DNA of 64,000 nt from Phoenix dactylifera (lineage: Eukaryota; Streptophyta; Magnoliopsida; Arecales; Arecaceae). The translations under genes were made by a program, and so were the position numbers. The stretch spans positions 5,064,071 through 5,128,070 of the forward strand of contig NC_052401.1 of assembly GCF_009389715.1 (NCBI RefSeq), given 5' to 3'. Below, one piece after another: positions 1-12,400 of the stretch. A model generated the notes under the pieces. The model was not told the DNA's origin, made no database searches, and saw only the letters and a program-made list of their open reading frames with translations. Every line of letters begins with the position of its first letter. The first letter of the stretch is position 1.

Positions 1-1620
1 GCTGACAAGTTTGGTTAATAAATATCAAGTACAACTGAGCTTAATAAATATCAAGTACAAGTGAAGGAAATACCTACCATAAGTACAATAATCCATAACT
101 TCCAATAGCCACAGCAGAACTCTAGCTGCTACTTTTAACATCTCACAATCTCAGATTGGTCAGATGCAAACCAATATCTAGACATGTTAAAAAACAAGCA
201 AATTCAAGTAACTCCATGGTAATGCAAATCTGTGTTTCATAATCTTTATCCATTAAATACTTCCATGAATTCATGAAACCGAACATATGGATCAGTATGA
301 ATATTTTAGAGTGAAATAACCCTTTGATGCTAATTCCTGCAATGCCCCCAGCTACCCCAAAACCTTCAATCCTGTCATAGGCCTCATCTTCAACAGTACC
401 CCAGATAGTCATTTCAAAGTAAAATGCCAAGTTAATTGTTTTAAATTATGACATTCAAGCTATATCAGGTATCACATAAAACCAAGATGCTTCGGTGAGT
501 CAAAGATGGTAAAATTCCCAACAGTTATGTTCCTTGAATTTAGGGATCCGATAGATGCAGCACAAGGATGCAGACCTATGAGTGAAGAAGAACTTTGAGG
601 TGCAAGGTATCTGATTACTCTCATGGAGTATTATGTGCTTTCTATCTCAACATTAATTGCAATAGACTCACTTTCTTGCCAAAAACCCAGAAAAAAACTG
701 AGGAAAACAAAATAGCTCACTCATTTATAGTCATCTGATCAACATGTGAGGATCAAAAGCCCATCCAACTATATAGTTACCGACAAACATGCGACATTAG
801 CACAATATATCACAAATGTGCTGGAAGAACACCTAATCAAGACCCTCCTGTAGACATCCTAAATTGATGATGACAATAGCATCAAGGGCGTGAACAAGTG
901 TGCATGCACCGCACTATGAACTGACAGAGTTTAAATAATTGCAATCCAATCCATTGTTAGTGGCTACTGTGTTTGGTGATACGTCTAGTTCAGCATCCCA
1001 TACATCACAGGATATAACAACAAAATCAATATTTTTTTTTGTTACATAGAAAATGAATCATTCATCGCAGCCAAATGAAAAAAAAGCGAAATCACAAATT
1101 AAGTGCTTCAAAATTTCAGGGAGCGTTTAGAGAGAAGAAAAAATAGAGAGACAGCAGGAAAAATCTTATTTTCCTGAAGAAAAAAGAGAACAAAAGCTCA
1201 TGTGTAAGCAAATAATTCTCATAAAAGAATTGAAGATCAAATCCGAATATGAAATATTGTTCATTAAAAATTCCGAAAATAAAATATTAGCCAAAGCATC
1301 TCCAAGTACTTTATTTTTAAGCTTAAAATAGTACAAACCTCCTAAAAATCTCGACTTCCTATCAGTCTAAAATTAAAGAAACGAACAAAACCAGTTCCAT
1401 TGATCGACTATAAATCATCAGAACAGATTAAAGCCCAAACCAAAACGCAAAACATCAACTTTTTATTCTAAAAACAAAAAATAACCATTCTTTGATCCTT
1501 TCAACCTAAAAATAATCGCAAAAATACCAATCCAAGTATTATAAAAACATAGAAAAGCATCAGATTAACCAGAAAAATTAGGAAAAAGTCCAATCTAAAA
1601 GCCAAAAAATCGAAAAAAAA
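1..1620 (-). other. AT-rich stretch, probably intronic to the unidentified gene
   Basis: The sequence is AT-rich and has no recognisable protein domain on either strand. If the exon at 1626-1676 is real, this is its first intron and later exons. An open stretch on the minus strand near 560-450 contains possible splice sites, but the phase does not match the first exon. I see no transposon ends here. Confidence 0.3.
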
Positions 1621-1625
1621 ATTAC

Positions 1626-1676
1626 CTGGAGAAAGGGTTCTTCGAGAAGCGACGACCAAGAGGGCAGAACGGGCAT
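1626..1676 (-). CDS. Possible first coding exon of an unidentified minus-strand gene
   Basis: Reading the minus strand from 1676, an ATG opens 17 codons (MPVLPSWSSLLEEPFLQ) that end exactly at a good 5' splice site (CAG|GTAATT, exon end 1626). A TATA-like sequence and an E2F-like site lie just upstream on the same strand, which is why I consider a gene start here. I do not recognise the peptide, and I could not join it to a convincing downstream exon in 1-1620. The longest minus-strand open frame there (430 to 143) does not resemble a family I know. The exon could equally be untranslated or belong to a non-coding transcript. Confidence 0.25.
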
Positions 1677-1730
1677 TTAATCGCTCCTGTGACCGTAAAA
1701 AAGAGTGAGATCACTCCATCTTTTAGCGTT

Positions 1731-1738
1731 ACTTATAG
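1731..1738 (-). promoter_or_regulatory. TATA-like box for the minus-strand gene
   Basis: The minus strand reads CTATAAGT, about 55 bases upstream of the ATG at 1676. Position and sequence suit a core promoter, but the match is short and could be chance. Confidence 0.3.
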
Positions 1739-1784
1739 GCCAAAGAAGGTTTTATTAGTCTTTCGAGAACGAGAAGGAGAGATA

Positions 1785-1792
1785 TTTCCCGC
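1785..1792. promoter_or_regulatory. E2F-like site TTTCCCGC
   Basis: TTTCCCGC matches the plant E2F consensus (TTTSSCGC) exactly and lies about 110 bases upstream of the possible gene start at 1676. E2F sites mark S-phase genes in plants. An 8-base match is only suggestive. Confidence 0.3.
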
Positions 1793-1899
1793 GTCCGACT
1801 CGTTTCTCTTGTCATCATGCACCATAAATCTCATACTTACCATAAATACCCTTGCTTTAATATCGGCATCCTCTTTTTTTTTCCTATGAGACGGATAAG

Positions 1900-3234
1900 A
1901 AGGAGGGTAATTTGGTCACTTAGAGTCATGAGACTATAAATAGGGTTGAGTTGGTGAGAAGGGTAGGAAGGAGTCTAGTCTGAGTTTGGATAAAGTCAAG
2001 AGACCCCACATAGAGGTAGCTTTTTTAGACTTCGGATTGGTATCCAAAGTTGCAAGGCATGTAAGATATGATATCTCATAGCATACACATAAAATTATTA
2101 AAATTAAATTAATAGTTTATACATCTCTGAGTAGGTTATAGCATAAATAAGTTTAGTAACTATTTCTTATTAAATTACAGTAATGGGTGGAAGAGTGCAA
2201 TGGGAGGTTACAAACATAAAACATGAGACACAATGATAAGAATGTTAAGTGAATGCTCAATGAGTTAGGAGAGATTGAGTTGAAAGTGAGTATGTTGAGG
2301 GTGAAAATTAAGGGGAAAATGGAAACTTGCTTGTGATCAAGGTTTGCCTACTTATCATGAGATCATAGTTCAAATTTAGAATAGGAAGGTAGGAAGAAGC
2401 ATACAAGCATATTCTTGAAGAGTAAAATTAACTAATGAAGGGTTGGTCTTGTTAGCATAAAGTTATGATTACCAAAAAAAGGATTTGAATTTTCTTCATA
2501 TGTTAGGAGGAGGATTAGGCATAGGGGCTTTCTTGAAATTTATTCATAGATTTTGATTCTGCGAGTCAAAATTTATGATTATAAAAAAGAGAAAAAGGAT
2601 AAACAATAAAGTAAAAAAGTGAGGTATTTCTTTGCTTTCCTTTTGATTTTTTCCTGTTTCTATTGGTTGCCTTTGAACCTTTCACCTATTGATTGCTATT
2701 AAATTTTTTATAAATACATACTGTTGAGATAACGCCTAAAATCATATAATTTTGTATGATATACTACCTATAGTTAACCTCATCATTGGCACGATTAAAA
2801 AATTTAGATACATTACTATAGTTAACCTCACTGTAGCCTCAAATATGTTAACTAGATTATTTGTAACATGTGCTAGTAATCGTACTACACGATTTTAATT
2901 GAATCTTGTCTTCATCAAAAAGTAGGGGAGTTGAGGGGTATGCTTGCAAGGAGAGTTACCCCTAGTGGCCCAAATTTTTCTATAGGCTTCATCAACCAAA
3001 AGAAAGTTTTTCTTGCCTCCATAAGTGGTTAGCTATCTATTGTTTATACTTCAACTCTGAATTGAGTTTTGTTTTGAATGGTTTGCCCAATGATTAGGTT
3101 GAGATCTTGTTTTTCTAATATAATGCAATGTATAGTATCATGCAATTTGGAATTACAAGGATTAGCACTCTCAACCGAACTATCGCAAAATCAAAATAGG
3201 AAATGATCAATAAACAAGAAAATATATAGGGAAT
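1900..3234. other. Intergenic AT-rich DNA, nothing recognised
   Basis: There are no open frames of interest and no clear repeat ends. The stretch adjoins the Ty1/copia remnant at 3235-3508 and may contain more decayed sequence of the same element, but I cannot show it. Confidence 0.4.
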
Positions 3235-3508
3235 AATCAAGTTTGCTGTATCTTTAGTTACTTTATCACTCCCTAGCAAAAGATTGGGTGGTAAACAAAA
3301 GAATTTAGAGTGCCAAAGAAGAAATGATACAAAGGCCACTTCTTCCATCAAGATGTCAACTAGCTGATAATTAGATCAAACAAATTGAACTTGAAAAGTC
3401 ATGTTGACAATGAGATCTCAAACTAGATAATAGTCGATCTTGATTGATGTGTTTTGTTCAAGTATGAAAGATTAGGTTAGTTGCCATGTGTGTTGTGCTA
3501 ATATTATC
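3235..3508 (-). pseudogene. Ty1/copia RNase H fragment (decayed retrotransposon)
   Basis: On the minus strand the translation runs DNIST, then after a stop RTKHIKIDYYLV-like residues (seen as EQNTSIKIDYYLV), then VQFV, a stop, QLVDIL and LLWHSKFF. This order matches the end of Ty1/copia polyproteins: the DN motif of RNase H, the (T)KHIxxxYHxVR block, then the QLADxxTK motif and the terminal FxxLRxKL block. Several stops and substitutions interrupt it, so it is dead. I cannot see flanking LTRs. It lies about 350 bases upstream of the securin-like promoter. Confidence 0.6.
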
Positions 3509-3834
3509 AAATTAAAGAATCACTAAAGTATATATTGGAAAACTAAGAACTTGCAATAAATAGGAAATCTACATCCTTTCAGAGGCCGTGACAACCAGAG
3601 CTTTGTAAATATAACTTACATAAAAATTAGATCGGTCAGGAGTCTCAAGCCAGTTATAATTACTCGTAACTTTATAGCTGACCTATTAGAGTCTGCAGAT
3701 CATGTGCAGAATCTTTGGAAATGTAAGTTACCTTTTTATTACAGGCCCATCTCCTTTTTATTTAAAAAATTAAATAAATGAAAGAAGTGTCTTCCACAAA
3801 AAGGGGGTGAGCTTATCATTTTCGTGAGAGAGTC

Positions 3835-3844
3835 GACCGTTGGC
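3835..3844. promoter_or_regulatory. Imperfect MSA (M-phase) element
   Basis: The minus strand reads GCCAACGGTC, sharing the AACGG core of the plant M-specific activator element bound by three-repeat MYB factors. Outer positions deviate from the consensus. It is 27 bases from the perfect copy at 3871-3881, and multiple MSA copies are typical of G2/M genes. Confidence 0.4.
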
Positions 3845-3870
3845 TTCGCTTTACATATAGGGGAGGAGAC

Positions 3871-3881
3871 TAGCCGTTAGG
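3871..3881. promoter_or_regulatory. Perfect MSA element (M-specific activator)
   Basis: The minus strand reads CCTAACGGCTA, matching every position of the published MSA consensus YCYAACGGYYA. It sits just before the probable transcription start of the securin-like gene. MSA elements, which work in either orientation, drive G2/M expression through MYB3R factors. A securin-like substrate of the anaphase-promoting complex is the kind of gene expected to carry it. Confidence 0.6.
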
Positions 3882-3884
3882 TTC

Positions 3885-4027
3885 ATGCAATCCCTCCCTC
3901 TCCGTTTCCGCTCTCCTAAGAAAAGCGCTCTCGCTGTTTCCTCTCGGATCTAGGGCAAGAGTTCTCGTCAATAGTTCTCAAATCGATCGAGAAATTAAGG
4001 TATCTCGCAGACGCGAATCGATATCTG
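3885..4027 (+). other. Probable non-coding first exon of the securin-like gene
   Basis: A CT-rich leader follows the MSA sites and a TATA-like stretch (ACATATAG, near 3853). It ends at a 5' splice site (CTG|GTAACG, exon end 4027). The acceptor that would complete the 5' UTR intron is the AG at 6490-6491, six bases before the start codon at 6498. The start position is approximate. Confidence 0.45.
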
Positions 4028-4040
4028 GTAACGCCTCCCC

Positions 4041-5667
4041 TTCGTCTTCCCCCTTTTTTGTTTTCTAGTTTTAGTAAGTTCTCCGAATCTTGGTGTTTTA
4101 GGGGTTTTCTTCGCATCGATGCGTTCCACTTCTGTTTGATTCTTTTCTCCTTCTAGTTTCCTGTAGTAATTTCTCTTTCTTGCTTGATTTTATATAAAAA
4201 TTTGATATTTTGCATTTTTTAAAGTATCGCCTTGATACGTCTTCTGAGAATTCCCCCGATCCCCGGGTTCCTTTCTCCATGGAAGAGCTCTGGCTTAATC
4301 TTTTTTTTTTTCCTCGATGATTTCGTCTTAAAGCCGAATTTCTTGAAAAGAAATGTTGGCAACCCATGAATCTTTAGCAAGAAAAGTTTTGAAATAATTA
4401 ATTTAACGCCCCACCTTCTGGTTCTTTAAAGCTGTGTCAGTCTGTTGTCTCTATTATAATTCTTTTATCTTGCTACCAGGTTATACGAGAAGATGATGTT
4501 GGATGGGAATGTCATTAGGTTTGGTTACTAGAGATGGAAAAATTAGATCCGAACTTATTGTTCCATGTCTGTTTTACTATGGTTCGTCTTCCCCCTTTTT
4601 TCTTTTCTAGTTCTAGTAAGTTCATCGAATCTTAGTGTTTTAGGGGTTTTCCTCGCATCGATGCATTCCACTTCTGTTTGATTCTTTTCTCCTTCTAGTT
4701 TCCTGTAGTAATTTCTCTTTCTTGCTTGATTTTATATAAAAATTTGATTGTTAGCATTTTTTTAAACTATTGCCTTGATACGTCTTCTGAGATTTCCCCT
4801 GATCCCCGGGTTCCTTTCTCCATGGAAGAGTTCTGGCTTAATCCTTTTTTTTTCTTGGATGATTTCATCTTAAAACCGAATTTCTTGAACAGAAATGTTG
4901 GCAACCCCATGAATCTTTAGCAAGAAAAGTTTTGAAATAATTAATTTAATGCCCCACCTCCTGGTTCTTTAAAGCTGTGTCAATCTGGTGTCTCTATTAT
5001 AATTCTTTTATCATGCTACCAGGTTAGACGAGAAGATGATGTTGGATGGGAATGTCATTAGGTTTGGTTACTAGAGATGGAAATTAGATCCGAACTTATT
5101 GTTCCATGTCTGTTTTACTATGGTTCGTCTTCCCCCTTTTTTCTTTTCTAGTTCTCGTAAGTTCTCAGAATCTTAGTGTTTTAGGGGTTTTCCTCGCATA
5201 GATGCGTTCCACTTCTGTTTGATTCTTTTCTCCTTCTAGTTTCCTGTAGTAATTTCTCTTTCTTGCTTGATTTTATATAAAACTTTGACTTTTTGCATTT
5301 TTTAAAGTATTGCCTTAATACATCTTCTGAGATTTCCCCTGATCCCCGGGCTCCTTTCTCCATGGAAGAGTTCTGGCTTAATCTTTTTTTTTTTTCTTGG
5401 ATGATTTCGTCTTAAAACTAAATTTCTTGAAAAGAAATGTTGGCAACCCCATGAATCTTTAGCAAGAAAAGTTTTGAAATAATTAATTTAATGCCCCACC
5501 TCCTGGTTCTTTAAAGCTGTGTCAGTCTGTTGTCTCTATTATAATTCTTTTATCTTGCTACCAGGTTATACGAGAAGATGATGTTGGATGGGAATGTCAT
5601 TAGGTTTGGTTACTAGAGATGGAAAAATTAGATCCAAACTTATTGTTCCATGTCTGTTTTACCATGG
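4041..5667. repeat. Triplicated 540-bp tandem repeat in the 5' UTR intron
   Basis: Three near-identical head-to-tail copies begin at 4041, 4583 and 5123 (periods 542 and 540), the last ending near 5667. Each starts TTCGTCTTCCCCCTTTTTT and contains a TTTAGGGGTTTTC motif and a CCATGGAAGAG stretch. Differences are scattered substitutions and small indels, so the duplication is recent. Copy 1 overlaps the exon 1/intron 1 junction region, meaning the copied unit is the proximal part of the first intron of the securin-like gene. Confidence 0.9.
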
Positions 5668-6064
5668 TTCTTGGGCAGTGATCTGTGTATTTAGATTCTT
5701 TTACGTTGATTAGTGCTAGATGAGAATGTTTGCTTTCTTCAAACTAGATGTTGGCCGCTTACCGTAGTGATGCATCAAGAAGGGATCAGTCAGCATGTTA
5801 TTTTATGTAGTTTTCACAGAATGCATGATATTTATATAATTACTTTTCCACGTGTAATGCTTTGATCTTTATATGACTCTATGCTTTTCAAGTTTATTAA
5901 TTGATATGTGGTTTATTCTGTTCATGCATATTTTATTTACCATGAATATACTGTTAGTGATGAGGTTTGAGTCATACAAGCATGGCAATGTGACAAAAGA
6001 ATCAGATCCCATAATCCAAATTAGGGATTTGCCGGGTCCCTTAGGGACAATACAAACCAAAATC

Positions 6065-6340
6065 TGCTAAATTGGTACCGAGACCGTACCTGTAACCAGC
6101 ACGCCAATTTTTTTCAATAAAGTTTGAATTAGCGATAATCATTTTTTTTTAATTTTTTCAATAATTTTAGGTACAATTTGATGTTTCTTGATGTTTTTTT
6201 TTATGTTTCTTGATTTTTTTTTTTGATGTTTTTTCATGTTGTTTGATGTTTCTTCTTCTTCTTCTGCTCCGAACCAGCCTTCACAGCCGAACCGACCGGT
6301 TACTTCAGCTCGGTTCGGTTTGGCGGACCGTGTAGCAAAC
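6065..6340. repeat. Fragment of the GTACC-rich dispersed repeat
   Basis: GGTACCGAGACCGTACC is followed by T-rich sequence and then a GGTTCGG/CCGAACC-rich part. The same order (GTACC cluster, T-run, 'caatgattttaagt'-like tract) occurs at the hAT ends 8938-9150 and 13550-13690. This looks like a decayed terminal fragment of that family inside the 5' UTR intron. Confidence 0.4.
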
Positions 6341-6497
6341 AATTCCCAAGAAGCAAACACTTCATCTTACTTTAGATATTCTGATTCCTTCATCTTGATG
6401 TGAAGTTTCCACAGGTTTTTCTAAAATTTTTGTATGTGAAATTTGTCATCAGGATTTTCTTTGACTACTTCTGAAAGGTTGACTCTGGCAGAAGTCT

Positions 6498-9400
6498 ATG
6501 GCTTCTCGAACTCCTCTTGTTGTTCAGAATGAGAATGTACGCAATTATAGAGGTATATATAGCTTCTGATGTTTGCAAAACTGGATTTTTACTGCACATG
6601 TTCATGTAGAGTTTTATTTGGAAGACCACAATGAATTTAAAAATGTTTGTTGTGCTCCCAGGAAAAGGTGTCGATGGGGTGAAAGCTGATCTTTCAAAAC
6701 CTGCAAAAACTGGCCGTCAAGTCAGAAAAGCTTTGACGGATCTTTCAAACACTGGCACACCTCTGGTTGCTGGTGTATCAAAGACCTCTGCTTTGAAAGA
6801 GAAGTCTGGAATACGTGGCCGTCAGACCACCCTGAATGCCCCAAAGAGTACTATTTTCACTGATGAGGAGATAAAGATTTGCAACGAATGGGCCAGGGAG
6901 GGAATTGAGCATGCTCATTTCACAGGAAATGACTTACAGAAGCTCCAGAGTGATATGGAGGAAGAACGTAAGATCCATACCATGTCCTAGTTTTTCTTTT
7001 CTTTTTTTCCCCTGGTATGTTTGTTGAGATTTCTTTCTATTTCTCACAGTTTCTGGCTTATTGTATTACTGGTTCATCCACTTATTAAAGTGATGTTTTT
7101 ACTTTTTATTAATTTAGGCATAAAAAAGAAAGTTGAGAAGGTACTGTCTGGATTGCACGAGTGGTCAAATGTTGCCTACGATTTTGGGTTGCCAGTGAAG
7201 GTATGTGGTTTGATTGGTAATCTTGTGTTCTTAAATATCATATAATCCTATGGTAGTAGTAATTTATAAGAAGTGCTGTGACAATTTATATGTAACAGTT
7301 AGAACGCAGCCACAAGACACTATAGCAATAATGCTTTCTTATAATAACATACTTTATGAACATCACTTGATTTTTATGAAAAAAACAATTGATTTTGGGT
7401 TTACCCTTTTTTTAAACACAGAATATTGTGTGCAAGCTAATTGAGTATGTTTTGTTCATTATGTCTCTCTCTTAGGGAAAAAATCTAACGATGTCATCCT
7501 CACCATAAAACCTCCTATGAACACTACTAAACTTACTAATCTTTCATTACACTCAAAGGGATTTTGGACTGTCAACTTAATAGTTGTAGCAGGAGGCACT
7601 CTTTGGCTCATTTTCTTTCCTTTTTCTTTTCTTTCTTGTTTCTTTCTTTTCTTTTCTTTCTTTGTGCATGCATGAAGATGGCGGGTGTGATTATTTTATC
7701 AACTATCTGGCATTTGTCTGAAAGAAAATGACACAGAGGACATAATTTTGCTCATTCTAAAATGCAACAGACTATAAGTGAGATTTTAGCTTCCTGAATT
7801 GCTTCGTATGATTCTCAGACCCAAATAGAGTAGGATATGGTTCTTCTCCCTTTCTTATAGTTTCTTAACTATAGGGTTTATTATCTGACAATAACATATC
7901 CTGCAAGTCTGATCCATATACTTTAGGATAGGCTTTTCTGCATCCTTCTTTACCACAAAATATGTAGCAAGGCTTTTCTGAAATATGAACTTTGTCTTTA
8001 AACAACCAGGTTCCACTAATGCAAGTTAATTAGAATATTTTGTTTAAGAACACCTGTGAACTCATTATGTACAAATATAGAATTGCTGATATATATCATC
8101 ACAAAATCAAATACTAGAATTTGGCATTTCAATGTTTTTCCTTCATTACCTTGCATTGTCTCCCATTTTAATCAGTATACAGGTGCGCATGTTAAGAAAG
8201 AAAGACATAATTTGGAATTTCTTTAGGTTGCATTTCAATTTCAAATTTAGGTCGGTTTAGGAAATGGATAGAGCACTTGTAGCTGATCTTAGACTTTGTT
8301 ACTGTAGTCATAGAAAAGAAAATTAAACTATGTATATGGTCTATTCTACTAGGGATTATGTTGTGGAGTTAACGCTTTTAGAGCTGATGAATTATGAGTT
8401 GTATTTGTTATATTCTTTATCCATGTGCGTGCAACATTGAAAACAGTGTTGTGGTGCTTGTGCCCCCCTTCCATTGGAGGAGACAGTTTGCTTCTTGGGA
8501 TGTGCATCCCCAAGCATTTGAGTCGTTTTTATGAAATGATTAGTGGCACTTCTACTATTTTTCTCAAAAAGAAGACAAGAATCTTAACCATGTTTGCATC
8601 GGCTATGGCCCCATGAAAGATTTCATGCAACACTTCAATTTTCATTTGACAAGATAGTTTGCAAGCTTCCATCACTTGTGTGCGTTGCAACACTTCCATC
8701 TTATATGAACTTCTAAATCTGAGTCTTGCAAATCATTACTTGTTAAAATTTTCACCATGTATTTCTTGCAACCTTTTCTTTTAGTTATTATTACAAAATT
8801 TGTCAAAATCATTGTTCATCCCAAATGAAACAAGTTTTATTATCATTTATTGATTACCATTAGAAGGGCTTTTACATTGTTAGACAATTTTTATACTATC
8901 AGGGATGGTATAATAGATTATTAAGTATTGGGATCACCGTCCGCATAATCAGTACCAAGACCCATACCAGTCAGTGGATGGGTCAGTACAGTACGAAACC
9001 GGTACCGTACCAACACATGATATGCTTGGGTGTGCTGGTCCCATATTGGCATGACTATTTTTTTTTTTTAGTTTTTCAAGTTGATTTAAATGGTAATCAA
9101 TCTTTTTGAATATTTTCAATGATTTTAAGTCTAATTTGATATTTTTTTCATAATTTTATTGATATTTTATTATATTTTTTATTATATTTTTATAATCTCG
9201 GTTTAACCTAAATGATTCATCTTATTATTTTAAGATATCACAAAATATAAAATGATTAATGAGATGCTACATACTACAAAAAGCAACATGAAATATCCTC
9301 AAATCAAGTAGTGAGGTAAAAAATATAAAATAATATAATCAATTACATTTTTTTTAAAAGTAAAATCTTGTTGAGTAGTATTGCCTTATGTAGACATCCA

Positions 9401-12400
9401 AATTGTTAGCATAATCAGAATGTACATCAGCCCACCTTCCTAACCAGGCGGCGTTGTAGTCTTGTTTGTTCAAATCATAAGAAACGCGCTCTAGGTTTTA
9501 AGTATTCTCGGATTTCTTACTAAAGCTCTGGCTCTAAGAGGTGTCCTCTGGATGATAAATTGACTGATAAAATGGCCGTGAAAGGGCCTATTCGAATAAG
9601 TATCATATTTCTAGCCTGTGACGGGGCAAATAGTAGTTTCACGTTTCGAGCCTGTGATGGGGCAAACTATAGTTTCACATTTCTAGCCGTGACGGGGCAT
9701 ACAATGGTTTCACATTTTTAGCCTATGATGAGGCAAACAGTAGTTTCATATTTCTATTATGTGACGGAAAAAATAGTAGAATCACATTTCCAATTTGTGA
9801 CTGGGCAACCAATGACAATGAGACGAGCTCAAAGTCCTTGTACATTTAATCAAGTTCACATCCACACACTTCAATTTCTTTTTATTTTCAGCTTTAGACT
9901 AACCACAGTCACGTTTTTCGCCTGTGATGGGGCAATCAATATAACATGGTTAGTCAAGCATCAGACCCATTAACCCGATTTTGCAAGTGTAAGTTATGCT
10001 AATATATGCATCCATCATACTATTAATTATAAGCAGACATGATCAAAATATGATTTAATACCGAAACCATCATAAAACTATTCTTGCTTCTTACTTATCC
10101 GATCATTAGAATATCATACATATATATGTACAAAATATCTATATCATGCAAATCAGTGTACAAGAATTCTAATATATGCATCCATCATACTATCAATTAT
10201 AAGCAGACATGATCAAAATACGATTTAATACCAAAACCATCATAAAACTATTCTTGCTTTTTACTTATCCGATCATTAGAATATCATATATATATGTACA
10301 AAATATTTATATCATGCAAGTCGGTGTACAAGGATTCTTACCTCATTGTCGACAACTCAGATAGACTAATCACCTGCCCAAACCGCGATCTACGAACCGA
10401 GGTGCGTAGAACTCTACTCAACGTCCTCTTATCTAAAAGATTGCTCTCCTACGGAACCAAGTCAACATCAAAAATTGCCCGAGGTATCCGACAACCTAGA
10501 ACCCTCTACTGTCCACTAAAGGGGTCCACCAACATTGCAACCCAGGACTATCCAACAACCCTCTCAACCAAAGATTCCCCCAGATCAAGCTAGAGAGGGA
10601 AAGTACCAACAAGAAGAGAGTATAAGATCTCGTTGGGCTTCTTCCTGCCTGGATGAATGTAGCCCCATGCAAAACCAGAGCTAATGTGAAAATAGACTCA
10701 TATAGGAAGATATACAAGGCCAACTACATAATGACGCCCAATTGTTTGAATCAATCATGTACAGTGTAACTCATTCTATCTAATCAAGAAATATATGTCC
10801 AATTAAGATAATAGATCAGGGGTTATCAATTATGGATCCAATAGTAGTTGACAACAGTCGGGTGCAGGATAGACCGGGTCGACTAGGTAGTAGTGTCCGA
10901 CGATCCAAGTCGGTCCGCTCTGACTAGTCCAACCAGTCAAATCATGAAACAAGAATCTGACTTATGGTATAGATAACACAATAGAGATTCATAATGATAG
11001 AATCCATTGGTACTCGGCGATGGTCGGTGTAAGGCCAGCGTGACGGGTGGTTGCAGCGACACTAGACCAGGACCGTCTATTAGATCAACTAGATAGTAAC
11101 ATTCGGGTGCTCGGATTGATCGATTTAGTTAGTCTAATAAGTCATCTCAAGAGAGTTAGGCTATAGTATAAATAGTTCAATAAAAATTGATGATAATGAA
11201 ATTCAAACGTGCTTAATAAGTGCCGTGGTGAGGGGCTGGCATGCTGCCCAACGACTATAGACTGGGGCCCTCCTCTAGAGCCAACCAAAAGTCACTGGGA
11301 GATGCCCTTACCAGGTCTGAGAATCCTAGAGAGAGACAATCTAGGTGGAGAAAAATAAGAGAGAGAAAACCAAAAGAGAGGAAAGAGAAAGGGAGAGAGG
11401 AGAGATAAAGAGAGAGAGCTCTCTCTTTTTTTCCAAAATAGGGGAGAGTTTGTCTCTCCCTTTTCTCTTCTCGAATCAGGGGTGGTGCGGCCAAGGGTGG
11501 TCGAGCTTCGGCGACGGCGGTTTTCAGCCGCGGCAGAAGTTACGACCTTATGTCTAGAAGAGGTAAGTTAACTTAAATAACATGTATAAGTTAAGCCAAG
11601 GGTGGTCGAGCTCCGGCGACGGCGGTCTTCAGCCGTGACAGAAGTTGCGACCCTATGTCTAGAAGAGATAAGTTAACTTAAATAACTTGTGTAGGTTAAC
11701 TGGTGTATTCATTATTAACATACTACAACACTGTTCTTTTTTACAAACCAAAATATTTAGAGAGGACACCGACAGCTTTGGAGTATCCGCAGCTATCGTA
11801 AGTAAGAAAAGTATGAATCCAAGTATATTACACATCAGGAGAACATTTATCTGATGTTAGATGGTTACTAATATGATACTTTTATATATAATTTTTTTAA
11901 TATTTTTACAGTTGAATGGTAGATTCATTTTAGTTTGTCCGTGAAAAATTTTAAGCGGCTAGCTATCTGGATCCTCCTTCGGACGGTCTCCTTGAGTGGC
12001 TTGAGTGCAATTAGTCCACCTTCAGTCTCATTCACAGCAAGCAGAGGAACCGTTTGACACAGAAGCACCTCAATAATCTTGCATATATATTCATTACAAT
12101 TTGAGGTTGAGACTGAAGTACATTTAGAAGAAAGTGGACCTAAAGTACACATATCCGATCCATAGTGGTTTCATTGATGATGAGAATGATCCTATGATCA
12201 GATGGCTTGTGGGCCAGCAGCAGAAGCCGGAGCTTGATGAGCGAGGATCGCCTCCATGACCGGTTAGTTTCGTAGCCAACGAGGCTAGGGTCGATGCAAG
12301 GCAACGGAAAGAGAGCAATATTTCATGCATCCTTCCAACTGATCAGCCACAACCACAGGAGAGCCGATCACCATATGACTCCTTATTCGAGATATTCTCT

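Larger units (their letters stand above)
9500..11750 (-). mobile_element. Probable LTR-retrotransposon remnant nested in the hAT element
   Basis: This 2.2-kb stretch interrupts the hAT-related sequence. It has features of a long plant LTR in minus orientation: the minisatellite at 9600-9960, a GA/CT-rich leader-like tract at 11330-11470, and GC-rich segments encoding nothing conserved. I could not find matching TG..CA ends or a target-site duplication, so type and borders are uncertain. Confidence 0.35.

Noticed and set aside
143..430. 95-codon minus-strand frame as a gene
   Set aside because: No recognised domain, and no splice partner in phase with the possible exon at 1626-1676. It may contain an exon, but I cannot show it.
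9600..9960. CRISPR-like regularly spaced repeats
   Set aside because: The units are contiguous and degenerate without unique spacers, in a plant intron. It is a minisatellite. The same applies to 43580-43818.
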